From JABJMC01 sp964473745 (lineage in GTDB: Bacteria > Patescibacteriota > Gracilibacteria > UBA1369 > UBA12473), in contig CAYYQE010000007.1 in the NCBI GenBank assembly GCA_964473745.1, positions 1 to 64,000 on the forward strand: a stretch of DNA of 64,000 nucleotides, read 5' to 3'. A program made the position numbers and the translations under genes. This document shows positions 39,201 through 45,639 of this stretch, piece after piece. The notes beneath the pieces are model-generated. The model did not search any database. It saw only the letters and a list, made by a program, of their open reading frames with translations, and had not been told where the DNA came from. Every line of letters begins with the position of its first letter. Positions within the stretch are counted from its first letter, which is position 1.

Positions 39201-39859
39201 AGGATGAAATAGTTGAAATATTTGGAGGAGGTCTTGATACTGAAGAGTATGTCTGGGCAGAGATTGTTCCGGCCGTTGTTGTCGAAATGGACTTCTCTAA
39301 TTTTGACTTTATTGGTCACTGGGCAGAAGATTATATTAAGACTGTTGTTAGCTTAGGTATTGCTAGTGGGTTATCTGAGAATGTTTTCCAACCAGATTGG
39401 GCTATTACTAGAGCTGAGCTTACCAAGATGGTGCTTGTAGCTGCTGGAGAAGATATCTCAACTGTTAGTAGCACTTCATTTACAGATGTTGAGCCAAGTG
39501 ATTGGTATGCTCCTTATGTAGAAGCTGCTAAAGATATTGGTGTTGTCGAAGGATATGAAGATGGCACTTTCCGACCAAACGATTCAATTAATCGTGTTGA
39601 AGCGCTTAAGATTCTAATCGAAGGTGGCTTAGACATTGATATTCTTGTTGACGAGGAAAGTGGTTTACTTGCAACCTTTGAACTTGAGGAAAATCCATTC
39701 ACGGATCTTACTCTTAGTGATTGGTTTGCTAAGTATGTCTTGTATGCTTACGTTAATGACATTGTGGCTGGATACGGTGATGGCACCTTTGGCCCAGCAA
39801 ATGGTATGACTAGAGCTGAGTTTAGTAAGGTTCTAACTCTTGCTCTTGAGCTTGAGTAA
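27227..39859 (+). CDS. Giant modular S-layer-type protein with C-terminal SLH domains
   Basis: A 4210-residue secreted protein. The signal peptide has a long n-region and AQA cleavage near residue 40. Modules in order: five tandem repeats of about 120 residues (about 46-640; GDAQYTDD start, CxDKT, GGGWNGTP, NMGAGPT core), an insert of about 150 residues resembling a discoidin-like sandwich, three more divergent copies (about 805-1165), and a lamin-tail-like domain (about 1288-1440; VINEVNTDP, QYIELR). Then come about ten bacterial Ig-like (SbsA/Big_5) modules (about 1500-2790; IQIEFSExxD, LxPNTxYT, DxxGNxL), a region of carboxypeptidase-regulatory-like beta modules (about 2980-3730), an FN3 domain (about 3885-3980) and three SLH units (about 4020-4210; EGYEDGTFRPNDSINRVE). 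It is the best candidate here for the main surface protein. The frame is intact throughout 12.6 kb. Confidence 0.9.
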   Translation: MKNHIKNFVQFAPLKKVMAWAAMLSLMSTMLVSIPLMAQAAPTAVGNGTYFANNGGGQSDIVLQFSEALNAGDGVVDCGASGLTVCFEKTSVIKADGGGGAWTGGSTIDAVGKMPGDGTNTQMVVRFIGPDVIVNMGAGPTITIPSGIAGVTAPQVFNVVPPPTKGGDAQYTDDAGGNSIITASFNAPLNPGDGAEACAEGSSFTNCFDKTKVTATGGGWNGTPTIIDVGQDPQLDNMLVIVYAGTGVISNMGAGPTLTVASGIGGVAMQQVFDVVLPPPAVPEKFGNANYLADVGGVSAIPATFTSNLNQSEGTVACSEGSPFATCYDKSSVVLGGGGWNGTPTIGDVGQDAQNLKGLIVEFTTAGVISNIGASPTISFPAGIAGIAAPQVFDVVAAPPPAPVKQGDASYFGDDGSGNSVVFATFSIALNVDDGSEACDATGLDNCFDETKVTATGDGWDGVPVILDVGISDENPDLLVVAYEGTDPISNLGAGPTLTVAAGIGGVVVPQVFDIVLPAPPSGPEKLGDAQYTADTDGRSSLLAIFDAVLDGVKGVVACPEGSPFTVCYDKTGVVLGGGGWDGTPAIDVMAKNPGNGQQMFIVFTVADVISNIGANPTISIPTSIAGIVDPQVFDIGLPPAAAPIVCENDDPSAICEHNDGDAASQLPLYIDGDVDTGSHIQGPNHPIIFTRTFDADTAIREVTITHNNNGGNNMKTGLIEWWNAAAQGGPAWVGFGDAIDDDGVDKVITVALPAESPDIITNKIRITNTANWNPPAGWHPTEFSFRGSAPSAIVGDIEYYELNKSYLEVTLDEPLSQKINKVVCPGINPGGSICWDKGSVIISGTSLSNGVSTASIVKVVRTPNMPANKVRVVFNTNKLFDNYDDLELSLNGFGNITGGPLTSGDFVTPATTKASDAKAEYTASTGGGESLVDLNFRAQLTNAGGDNATYCPELDGLIAEGTLCYNPVLATLGGNGWDPAAEVAYIIRNGDEFIDAEENSEDPTALIVVLNMADAILNLEADPVPTIGFDGFGGIVAEQVYEFAKPPTPEAEGDGEYSAAGDSFLVDLGFDASLSGQGALESCPEQVLDEGAVCYNINDGEGTDYVELLGTGWEIGAEPLIVVVGSEDDATFVVVFGGPVIPSFEGVDPQISVDFIGGVEDQVFDIVPDDPGGGDPPGGPPVFQSAWMETDTEVRVEFDNTVTQQNVDGSTFTLDVNGAIIDADSATVVDGHDNEVDVVFTNALAAIQVTKIEPGPNGYLLTISSGLADGVPIESDFDEDGGWFGPPIVINEVNTDPQQDWSSVSFNYATNNDPAGTPSAVAGAQNDQYIELRINDASPDSNFWGGIVTGDSVDLTKLRIQVFDDDWNLVAACDLSAGPGCPDVEGENKFNTVLYAGDGTFGSPANGDVLILANPDASLPKDNLHVEVMGQMSGMFIADVAFGNINGNADWNAPYPDEGIGTDKEAVGLDDKGTSMGAWDEDYAYQHASPLADNTYSSPFGVMGVFPCESKTLCMDFNKAVDIETLTESNFAVLQHGTDTPAQCAGGACVIEAIYREGGGGRFVSLSFTTAMVAGGSYDLVIVGGNNGVKDVDGGTIQESAVVYSFSGYEVDTTPPQMTNVNVHSPSEIEIMFDEHNGLNTSSANLSVPGLTIGNYWEDWDRLSLQFTGNMTAGVEYTFTITGLEDDEGNVLTTNNSISFAGFDGDMYDDNQSPYITNTKPYNYEWEVPTNLSTIQIEFSERLDSGTIEDEDFVLRKLNEFNYTTTSVADLGDDYVSYDADTQTVTIDIPEDELDASSFYELEIQGGSSGPKDLSGGDMQFGAEYYYFYTSSGADTNEPTIYYSTLDDYSGGTGIVGVPTGVGIITVFFDESMDGDTIKDSDPTDPGSNIELTYNLSGSTTQVNGEVYYHSGSSSAEFHISEPLNANTDYTFTVKTGVTDAAGNALSGQFSRSFQTDDIDETEPQVDFAEFDGSTMWIQFSEAMKASSVQDMNNFDFVFGGEGFADKDGLISEYDPWENRLEIRGFNDIDQDSSFALSINDLMDAAGNQMSSNAEYTGAGYNPDEFQNMVSIMEASPSWGDWDVPTNIKTASAKFDIGLDSSTVTTTSVQLVKEGDENTNLCTSVQYKSASQTVTCALNASLDSYSYYIWKLGRDPHEPSYSSTIKDENGSAMPWAEWIFFETGGAADNDSPEVSFMQPSDGAEDVSVGAGMISIFFTEDMDSSSFTSSTLTMYPTSDNSAPVSGKREYYSDGWVVDFFPEDPLSPNTEYTIALSGDVKDRGGNALAATTKTFTTGDADLAAPTVAYMSATNWEVQIQFSEVVKEDTAVNPKNYTLYSSSTVGGAPDQRVSLEGKEFEYDPFSGNLFIYGLNLNEGMTLNLEAKNIKDLAGNWMVDDDSTNIRAAEVLDLNYQDEAPWVNFGWPNGWDEPTNIPSIGVEFSEAMDPDTIDANSFKVFPHICNNYYACSDGAALTADEYTFDTDTNTAFFHLIDQGNGRTLTPDQEYHVVVTTDMKDGGGQALRSWDMWNKDNNMAYDFYFHTNNSAEGDTSAPQIWGTSLDEYWDWQTETIQGVQTYIWGIEIPFSKQMSSSTINDLNAGNTDSNIYVKNASTDVKVAGSVEYDSGGRFANWKLEDVLSPNTAYQLVVTTGVTDLMGNALDEYTQNFTTANTGADEDGPEITWFDINEYSLRIWFNEPVNKDEAEILRNYTLSTCEIDQVTAQTCLNNLNIYPLTSMDGISIHYNEWENMTEIEGLAVKEGNIAAIGVDIEDRAGNTIKTTEDSDEWSGRSIATPLNTYNTFENYIMPYFDEYYAFDDWDDSQVMFNMFAGGANVSPENRLAGAESIFWVDFSAMETIPDGGQIRIKFPRGFDVTNVGAVPVFAAGGDGMMSSVNQDINGWGDGAITIDSVSRNTSTRTVTMVINGATQPMDFISLDLKGIRNPSTASDVSTEGYIPIIETYDADGQMQESIEAEPIYIEPKGSGKIVVQVDATGLSTPPDNGEQVTVHVNSMSGAHFSEELTFDGTNMYGTVTVPSLPEGDYDVYMDGYVVLDVGGEEQEYFGQGGSFVWLGDGATENVSLSLIAAEGDDYGDEGGDDEWQTLTITASGGPSSEQVDLRIFGEGYFFEKESEFSVLGNISEEMTVPQGFYTVSLDPWMPKGFFMGPPPAASFMSPSPQDVKVNGEGAEVAFTIKKAENYVKVTVVDDNGNAIPNAHVFVAPAMFGASFGGGVGGETGEDGTFTAAVAPGWYEVDVHKAGMPSMPRQDVIIDDEATSENPEAVEFRLKVPAIKVSGTLTKNNKAVANQPVFGNAVDSNGNWLPQFFDTHTDGNGKYSFYADASTNWNVCGWVMGFGEICKTVNIGTINLTGQNINLNEDNFVEVTGTLKYGSGEGVGLADASVFAESVDGAAEHSFSEVRTNSAGEFTLRVAAGEYELGTFNDEFGHKIFKTDLDVSDGNSEVLGDVFVTTNDTKEVSIRFVNGSGYLYEVSEAFVDIFSDETGSSNFVELNGLSEKTIKLEAGTGYEAYAFVAEIGALPGQSNITVGDSTIITFEIGEKVDLSGSVESTGEVDGPVANAKLKFTDPANDYSQEVSTDDNGDYSISVPANSSYTVKIQMKDYLPFNDTVTVENSNVSTEDFVIETADKNVGIRGAVTADGTLTSNDARVVATDSTGKDRTVMVDDLGDYSFAVAPGTWTIKAYKDGYETTAGNVQTVVVTTGMEDVDVAMTAIAGYTVLPPSSYSVVPANGGIIQHENPAMTITIPAEAMGDGNQSYSVSVKKTSEMIDTAAADPILDQGVDISISDNNGVTVSGLGKAIKIEYDYTDAGLTADQIDDMSCGHISSSEDSNWEATTCRLHQDDDELKMIYSTKEFSIFGAVDWSDDVAPSAPTGLSAIGNNGYVALDWNNSSDVDFMEYLVFRGTSSGFTANDASQINTTQVTASAYTDTSVTEGTTYYYTVKTVDTSGNESSVSSERSATPTGSTEDLDEDEIVEIFGGGLDTEEYVWAEIVPAVVVEMDFSNFDFIGHWAEDYIKTVVSLGIASGLSENVFQPDWAITRAELTKMVLVAAGEDISTVSSTSFTDVEPSDWYAPYVEAAKDIGVVEGYEDGTFRPNDSINRVEALKILIEGGLDIDILVDEESGLLATFELEENPFTDLTLSDWFAKYVLYAYVNDIVAGYGDGTFGPANGMTRAEFSKVLTLALELE
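27362..29130 (+). repeat. Five tandem 360-bp coding repeats
   Basis: Repeat starts (GGAGAT-like) fall at 27362, 27725, 28085, 28445 and 28808, spaced 360-363 bp. Copies keep the same cysteine and glycine pattern but have diverged in sequence, so they are old duplications and not an assembly artefact. Confidence 0.85.
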
Positions 39860-39887
39860 AGGCTGCCTAAAAACTTAGGACATCATA

Positions 39888-39918
39888 AAAAGGGCTCCCG
39901 CTAAAAGGGGGCCCTTTT
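39888..39918. terminator. Bidirectional terminator between the surface-protein gene and aroC
   Basis: AAAAGGGCTCCC pairs with GGGGGCCCTTTT (one G-T pair) around a short loop. T runs flank it on both strands (TTTTAG forward, TTTTT reverse). It serves the convergent ends at 39859 and 39927. Confidence 0.75.
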
Positions 39919-39926
39919 AGTGGGTC

Positions 39927-40907
39927 TTATTTAGTTGTTTTTTGGCGTAAATAATGGTCGACTATGGTTAGCCAAATCATAGCTTCTAACACTGGAACAG
40001 CGCGTGGAGCGAGGCAAGGATCATGTCTCCCTTCTATTTTGATGGAGGCAGTTGGTTTGAGAGCCACGCGAATTGTAATAGGTTTGCCATTGGTGATCCC
40101 GCCGTAAATCCCAGTTTCGATTTTGTTGTTTTCTGAGCCTTTTAGATTGGCGACATCGAATCCGGGGCCATACTCAAACCCTAAAACAGCGTTGATACTT
40201 AAGGTCGCTTTGGCTAAATCAGCTTTGAATTTATCAAAAACTGGTTCGCCTAGGCCGATTGGGCAGTTTGAAATTTGAGCTTCTAGGGTTGCTCCCAGCG
40301 AATCTCCGGCTTCTTTGGCTTCTAGAATGGCGGATTCCATTTGTTTGGCTACTTTTAGGTCAGCGGCACGCACCGGGTTTTGTTCAATAACGTTAAAATC
40401 AGGTTCGTTCACGGTTAGGTCTCCAATTTGTTTGGTGTAGGCTATGACTTTGGTTTTTTCACCAGCTGTGCTGAGGACTTTTTTAGCAATGGCAGCTCCG
40501 GCAACTCGCATGGCGGTTTCCCGCGCGGAAGCGCGGCCTCCACCCCGATAATCCCGAAAGCCATATTTTAAATCATAAGTTTCGTCGGCATGTCCTTTGC
40601 GATACGTGTTTTTAATTTTTTCATAATCTTCAGGACGTTGATCCTTGTTGTAAATAATTAGCGAAATTGGTGTTCCCGTTGTTTTTCCTTCAAAAACTCC
40701 AGATAAGATTTCTACTTGATCTGTCTCAGCTCGTTCGGTGGTGAGATTACTTTGTCCTGGCCGACGGCGATCTAAATCTGGCTGGATGTCTTTTTCTGAA
40801 AGAGGAATTCCAGCTGGGCAACCATCAATAACACCTCCGATAGCTTGGCCGTGGGATTCACCCCAAGTGGTAAGTCGGAATAAGTGACCAAAGGTATTTC
40901 CGGGCAT
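39927..40907 (-). CDS. aroC: Chorismate synthase
   Basis: Last step of the shikimate pathway, converting EPSP to chorismate with reduced FMN. The 326-residue product is a little shorter than the usual 350-390. The start MPGNTFGHLFRLTTWGESHG is canonical, followed by DLDRRRPGQS, the GGGRASARETAMRV signature, and KPTASI with HDPC near the C-terminus. It lies 12 nt after rpmE on the same strand. With aroK near 63 kb it shows that aromatic precursors are made from shikimate. Confidence 0.95.
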   Translation of the reverse strand: MPGNTFGHLFRLTTWGESHGQAIGGVIDGCPAGIPLSEKDIQPDLDRRRPGQSNLTTERAETDQVEILSGVFEGKTTGTPISLIIYNKDQRPEDYEKIKNTYRKGHADETYDLKYGFRDYRGGGRASARETAMRVAGAAIAKKVLSTAGEKTKVIAYTKQIGDLTVNEPDFNVIEQNPVRAADLKVAKQMESAILEAKEAGDSLGATLEAQISNCPIGLGEPVFDKFKADLAKATLSINAVLGFEYGPGFDVANLKGSENNKIETGIYGGITNGKPITIRVALKPTASIKIEGRHDPCLAPRAVPVLEAMIWLTIVDHYLRQKTTK

Positions 40908-40919
40908 AGAATGTTGAAT

Positions 40920-41444
40920 TTAAGCAGCTTCTTCTGATGGGGTTTCTTCCTCAGCCTCTTCAGTCGGCTCAACAGCCTCTTCTTCCTCAGCCTCTTCAGT
41001 CGGCGCAACAGCAGCCTCTTCTTCCTCAGTTGGCGCATCGCTCTTTTCTTCTTCTTCAGCGGTTTCTACCTCTACCGGCGTTACTCCGCGATAACTTTCA
41101 CGCTTTTTTTGGAGTTTTTCTTGGAGTTTGGCTTCTTCACGTTCATCACGTTCACGTTCCTTTTGCAGAGCTTCATTAACTTTTTCTTCGACAGATTTGC
41201 GTTTTTTAGGAGTTTTGGCCTTTATGGTTTCTTGTTTTTTGGCGGCTAGTTTGCGCGCTGCTTCAAATTTTTCGATACGTCCAGCGGTATCAACAGTTTT
41301 CTTTTTACCAGTGTAAAATGGGTGGCATTTAGAACATAACTCCGTAGAATAGCTTTCTTTTGTTGATCCGACTTTAATAATGTTTCCACAAGTACAGGTA
41401 ATGACTGAGTCTTTATAGTATTTTGGATGAATTCCGGTTTTCAT
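40920..41444 (-). CDS. rpmE: Ribosomal protein L31 with long acidic C-terminal tail
   Basis: Large-subunit protein of the zinc-binding type. Residues 1-48 are a normal L31 with C17, C19, C37 and C40 as zinc ligands (CTC, CSKC) and the conserved HPFYTGKKK. Family members are about 65-90 residues; this one has 174. Residues 60-115 are basic and helical, and 116-174 are nearly all Glu/Ala/Pro in short repeats. The ATG overlaps the TSP3 gene stop (ATGA). The tail is intact in frame and so likely real; its role is unknown. Confidence 0.9.
   Translation of the reverse strand: MKTGIHPKYYKDSVITCTCGNIIKVGSTKESYSTELCSKCHPFYTGKKKTVDTAGRIEKFEAARKLAAKKQETIKAKTPKKRKSVEEKVNEALQKERERDEREEAKLQEKLQKKRESYRGVTPVEVETAEEEEKSDAPTEEEEAAVAPTEEAEEEEAVEPTEEAEEETPSEEAA
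40947..41036 (-). repeat. 36-39 bp tandem repeat in the rpmE tail
   Basis: Units beginning TTCCTCAG (plus strand) at 40947, 40983 and 41022 encode PTEEAEEEEA-type repeats, a likely site of slippage and length variation. Confidence 0.6.
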
Positions 41445-42757
41445 GATTTTTTAGAAGTTTTACGTTTTTTAGAAGTTTTGCGTTTTTTAGGGGATTTACC
41501 CTTAGGAGCGGAGGAAGTATATTTAAAATAAACCAGTAATGCAAGTGTAAATAAAAGGATAAAGCCAAAGGTCAACCCAATGACCTGGACCATCTTATTC
41601 CCTGTTAAATTAAGGAGAGTGGTTCGCCATTCACCGTTTTCATCAAAAATTTGCAAAGTAGAGGGGAAAAGCATGTTTGCCCCGATTCGTAATTCAGAGG
41701 TTTCACCAACTAAACGACCATCTTTTGTATACCAGCGATAAACCATTTTGGTGCTGTCTCCGTCGGGATCATAAGATGCGCTCGCATCCAAAACTAAGAT
41801 TGTTTCGCCAGTTTCAGCATCAATTTCCTCGTATTGTACATACTCAATAACTGGCCCTTGGTTTTCTGGGAACTCATCATCTACGTCCAAAAGACCATCG
41901 TTGTCATCATCAAGGTCGGCATTATCGCCAATTCCATCATTATCAAAATCAAAGGATTCTCTGCCATTTGTGGCAAAAGCGTCTTGGCCATCATTTACAC
42001 CATCGCCATCAGTATCTGGATTTTTAGGATCTGTAATTTCTGGCGTAGAGTCAGTGGAAGAGAGTTCTTCTTCATCTGTAAGACCATCATTATCATCATC
42101 TTCATCAGAGTTATCGCCAATCCCATCGCCATCAGTGTCTATGGTTTCATTTGGGTCTTGGGGAAGGGCATCTTCTTCGTCTGAAACGCCATCATTGTCA
42201 TCATCTTCATCAGAGTTATCGCCAATCCCATCGCCATCAGTGTCTGTGGTTTCGTTTGCATCGTATGGGAAAGCGTCTTGTGTGTCTGGTGTCCCATCGT
42301 TATCGTCATCCGGGTCCATTGAATTACCAACAAAGTCTCCGTCAAAATCGTAATCAACAATAGTTGTAAGAAGAGCTTTGTTGTTATCAGGTTGGTCAAA
42401 ATCGTCATTCCAAGGGTAAACAGTAGCGCTGATGGTATAGGTGCCAGCGGTTGGAGCCCAATCAACAAAAACCGTGTCAGTGCTTTCACTTAAAACGGAA
42501 ATAGCTTGATCGCTACCGATTTGTTCCTGGCTGATTTCATCAACAAAACGAACTGAACCTAAAATATCAGTCCCACTACTATTATGAATTGTGGCGTAAA
42601 CCCGAACCATTTGATTATGAACAATGGTGTCATCAGATAGAAAAAAATTATTATTAGAAAGCCAAAGATCGCCAATGGCCCAAGCAAAAGGAATTTGGAT
42701 TAGAATAATTAGGGCCAAGCAGACGGTCCAGATCCAAGGTCTTAGTTGAAGACGCAT
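41441..42757 (-). CDS. Membrane protein with CARDB-like, thrombospondin type 3 and PKD-like regions
   Basis: A 438-residue protein. The signal peptide (1-27) ends AWA. A CARDB-like beta domain follows (about 28-130, ending DNNKALL). Calcium-binding thrombospondin type 3 repeats (about 135-300) carry DTDGDGIGDNSDEDDDNDG units. A PKD-like segment (about 308-385; LDASASYDPDGDS), one transmembrane helix (about 393-414) and a very basic tail (KKRKTSKKRKTSKKS) complete it. It is therefore an outward-facing, Ca-stiffened protein anchored at its C-terminus. It sits between gyrA and rpmE, 13 nt from gyrA, an unexpected neighbourhood. The leader contains CCTCC. Confidence 0.8.
   Translation of the reverse strand: MRLQLRPWIWTVCLALIILIQIPFAWAIGDLWLSNNNFFLSDDTIVHNQMVRVYATIHNSSGTDILGSVRFVDEISQEQIGSDQAISVLSESTDTVFVDWAPTAGTYTISATVYPWNDDFDQPDNNKALLTTIVDYDFDGDFVGNSMDPDDDNDGTPDTQDAFPYDANETTDTDGDGIGDNSDEDDDNDGVSDEEDALPQDPNETIDTDGDGIGDNSDEDDDNDGLTDEEELSSTDSTPEITDPKNPDTDGDGVNDGQDAFATNGRESFDFDNDGIGDNADLDDDNDGLLDVDDEFPENQGPVIEYVQYEEIDAETGETILVLDASASYDPDGDSTKMVYRWYTKDGRLVGETSELRIGANMLFPSTLQIFDENGEWRTTLLNLTGNKMVQVIGLTFGFILLFTLALLVYFKYTSSAPKGKSPKKRKTSKKRKTSKKS
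42088..42290 (-). repeat. 105-bp near-identical repeat in TSP3 region
   Basis: Two copies offset by exactly 105 bp (35 codons), nearly identical for about 45 bp, encode the DTDGDGIGDNSDEDDD unit. Confidence 0.75.
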
Positions 42758-42770
42758 AAGAAGGAGGACA

Positions 42771-45539
42771 TTAAATTAATGTAGGTTGTTCAATATTAGC
42801 TTCTTCTTTTGCTTTTGGGGAGGCTTTTTTCTCTTTAGTAGCTTTTTTCTTAGGTTTTGGAGTTTTTTCTACGGGTTTTTTGATGGGTTTTTCTTCAGTT
42901 TTTTTTGCGACTTTTTTTGTAGGTTTTTTTGCGGGAGCTTTTTCTTTAGTTTCTTTCTCGGCTTCTCCCTCGGTTTCTTCTGCGGTTTCTTCTTCTAGTT
43001 CAATTTCCTTGCGAATTAAAGAAATTGAGGCGACTCGGTCAGCTTTTTTGACTCTCATTAGGTAAACTCCTTGAGTGGCACGGCCACGAGTAGGAATAGA
43101 TGTAATTTCGAGTCTGATGATTTGTCCTTCTTTAGAAACAATAATAAGATCTCCTTCGATGTTTCCTTCTAAAACAGCAGCTCCAACTATTTTACCGGTT
43201 TTTGGAGAAAGATTAGCGGTTTTTACTCCTGATCCACCACGAGCTTGAAAGCGATAACTGGAAAGGGGAGTGCGTTTTCCTAAACCATTTTCGGTTACAA
43301 CTAATAGATCAGCTCCTTCATCGCGCACAACATCCATTTGAATAACTTCGTCATCTTTTTTCAAACGAATACCACGAACTCCCATGGATGGGCGCCCCAT
43401 GGGACGGACATCATGTTCGTCAAACTGAATACATTTTCCTTCTTTGGTGGCGATGACCACCCGGTTGTCTCCAGAAGTTTGTTTAACCCATTCGAGTTCA
43501 TCGTCATCACGGAGTTTGATAGCAATTAATCCACTGCGTCGTACATTTTTAAATTGGTCGATAGAGGTTTTTTTAACAGTCCCTTTAGAAGTCCCCATGA
43601 ATAAGAATTTTCCTTGTTGTTCTTCACTGATTTTCAAAATAGCCGTGACTTGTTCTTCTTTTTCGAGCTGAAGCAGGTTAACAATGGCTTGGCCTTTGGC
43701 AGTGCGAGATGTTTGGGGGACTTCATAAGCCGGGAGTTTAAAAACGCGGCCTTTGTTAGTGAAGTAATAAAGGTCATCGTGGTTTTTGACGTAGCGCATG
43801 ATGCGAATTTCGTCTTCTTCTTTGGTGCTCATGCCAATAATTCCTTTGCCACCACGATGCTGGGTGCGGAAAGAGGCTGGTGGAACTCGTTTGATGTAGT
43901 TTTCTTTGGTAAGAATGACTAGCATTGGGCTGTTTGGAATGGTGTCTTTTGCGGAAAATTCACCAATAGCATGCGGAATAATTTCCGTGCGGCGAGGGTC
44001 TCCATATTTTTCCTTAAGTTCAGCTAATTCTTCTTTTAAGATGTTTAGAACTTTTTGGGGATCAGCAAGAATAGCTTCGAGTTCACTAATTAAAGTGATT
44101 TTTTCCTTATATTCATCTTCAATTTTTTGTTGTTCTAAGCCAGCTAAAGTTTGTAATCGCATTTCGAGAATAGCGGCGGATTGTTTGTCAGTAAGTTTGA
44201 ATTTCTTTTCTAGAGCAAGAGCGGCGTCTTCTTTAGTTTTTGATTTTTTGATGGTTTCAATGACAGCATCGATATGATCTAAAGCAACTTTTAGCCCTTC
44301 TAAAATGTGAGCGCGAGCTTTAGCAATTCGTAGTTCGTATTCAGTTTTTTTGGTAATAACAATTTTTCGATGGGCAATGAAATAATTTAAAACTTCTTTT
44401 AGATTAAGAAGTCTTGGTTGAATTCCATCTACCAGCGCAATCATGTTCATATTAAAACTGGTCTGCATGGCCGTCATTTTGTAGAGTTGGTTCAATATCT
44501 TTTTGGGATATGAGTCTCTTTTAAGTTCAATAATAATGCGAATTTCATCACGACTGGATTCATCGCGAATATCAGTAATTCCAACGATTTTTTTGGCGCG
44601 GACAAGTTCTGCTATTTTTTCAATTAAATTCGCTTTATTAACCTGATAGGGGATTTCGGTAACGCGGATTTGGAATTTACCGCTTTTTCGTTCCTCGATT
44701 TCGGCTCGAGCACGCATAGCAATTCCGCCTCGGCCATTTACGTACATGGCTTTGATAGCCTCGGTGTCATAAATCATGCCATAGGTTGGGAAATCAGGAC
44801 CTTTGATGTATGCCATCAAATCTTCGACAGTGAGTTCTGGATCTTTAATTAAAGCAATTATTCCATCTACTAATTCTCCTAAATTATGTGGTGGAATATT
44901 AGTGGCCATACCAACGGCAATACCCATAGTTCCATTTAAAAGGAGCTGAGGGAGTTTAGCGGGCAGAACGCGCGGTTCTTGGCGGGAGGTATCGTAGTTA
45001 TCAACCCAATCCACAGTGTCTTTGTCGATGTCCGCTAGCATTTCTTCGGCAATTTTTTGCATTTTGGCCTCGGTATAACGATAGGCAGCAGCTGAATCTC
45101 CGTCAATCGAGCCAAAGTTACCTTGGCCATTAACTAGCGGGTAACGTAGTGAGAAATTTTGAGCCATACGAACCATGGAGTCGTAAACAGCCGAATCTCC
45201 ATGTGGATGATATTTACCAAGAACTTCACCAACAACGTTAGCTGATTTTCTGAATTTAGCACTAGCGCGCAGGCCAGACTCGTGCATGACATACAAAATA
45301 CGGCGATGCACAGGTTTTAAACCATCACGCACATCTGGGAGAGCACGAGAGACAATTACACTCATCGCGTAATCGAGATAGCACTCTTCCATTTCATCAG
45401 AAATGGCGCGGGCCTTATAGCGAGGGTCAAAAAGTTGGGTTTTGGGTTCTTCTTCGTTTTCGGAGGATTCTTCGGTTTTTTCCTCTTGCTCTTCTAGGTT
45501 TTGATCTTCGTTTTCCAAATTTTCATCTTTTTCGGACAT
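42771..45539 (-). CDS. gyrA: DNA gyrase subunit A
   Basis: Breakage-reunion subunit of gyrase. The 922-residue product has an acidic N-terminal extension (1-36), then the winged-helix core with the catalytic Tyr155 in YRYTEAKM. The quinolone-region residues are the usual Ser116 and Asp120 (HPHGDSAVYD). The GyrA-box HRGGKG in the C-terminal wrapping domain marks gyrase rather than topoisomerase IV. After the last blade there is a tail of about 75 Lys/Glu/Pro/Ala residues. gyrB is 10 kb away on the opposite strand. A -10-like TATGCT lies 11 nt before the ATG. Confidence 0.96.
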   Translation of the reverse strand: MSEKDENLENEDQNLEEQEEKTEESSENEEEPKTQLFDPRYKARAISDEMEECYLDYAMSVIVSRALPDVRDGLKPVHRRILYVMHESGLRASAKFRKSANVVGEVLGKYHPHGDSAVYDSMVRMAQNFSLRYPLVNGQGNFGSIDGDSAAAYRYTEAKMQKIAEEMLADIDKDTVDWVDNYDTSRQEPRVLPAKLPQLLLNGTMGIAVGMATNIPPHNLGELVDGIIALIKDPELTVEDLMAYIKGPDFPTYGMIYDTEAIKAMYVNGRGGIAMRARAEIEERKSGKFQIRVTEIPYQVNKANLIEKIAELVRAKKIVGITDIRDESSRDEIRIIIELKRDSYPKKILNQLYKMTAMQTSFNMNMIALVDGIQPRLLNLKEVLNYFIAHRKIVITKKTEYELRIAKARAHILEGLKVALDHIDAVIETIKKSKTKEDAALALEKKFKLTDKQSAAILEMRLQTLAGLEQQKIEDEYKEKITLISELEAILADPQKVLNILKEELAELKEKYGDPRRTEIIPHAIGEFSAKDTIPNSPMLVILTKENYIKRVPPASFRTQHRGGKGIIGMSTKEEDEIRIMRYVKNHDDLYYFTNKGRVFKLPAYEVPQTSRTAKGQAIVNLLQLEKEEQVTAILKISEEQQGKFLFMGTSKGTVKKTSIDQFKNVRRSGLIAIKLRDDDELEWVKQTSGDNRVVIATKEGKCIQFDEHDVRPMGRPSMGVRGIRLKKDDEVIQMDVVRDEGADLLVVTENGLGKRTPLSSYRFQARGGSGVKTANLSPKTGKIVGAAVLEGNIEGDLIIVSKEGQIIRLEITSIPTRGRATQGVYLMRVKKADRVASISLIRKEIELEEETAEETEGEAEKETKEKAPAKKPTKKVAKKTEEKPIKKPVEKTPKPKKKATKEKKASPKAKEEANIEQPTLI

Positions 45540-45639
45540 GGCCCTACTTTAGCATAAAAAATAAAATTTAAAAGAGTCTGTTTAATCATGGTTGACGTAA
45601 TTTGTAAAATGTGATAAGGTTAAGGTGTGAACTATACTT

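Noticed and set aside
42088..42290. CRISPR-like regular repeats
   Set aside because: The repeats are codon-phased TSP3 units within a gene, spaced 105 bp with no unique spacers.
41901..42353. A 150-residue Ser-rich frame opposite the TSP3 gene
   Set aside because: It is antisense to a low-complexity Asp-rich coding region whose complement lacks stops; no start signals or sensible composition.
45633..45638. TATACT as the -10 of the GGDEF gene
   Set aside because: It ends one base before the ATG, which would put the transcription start inside the coding sequence.
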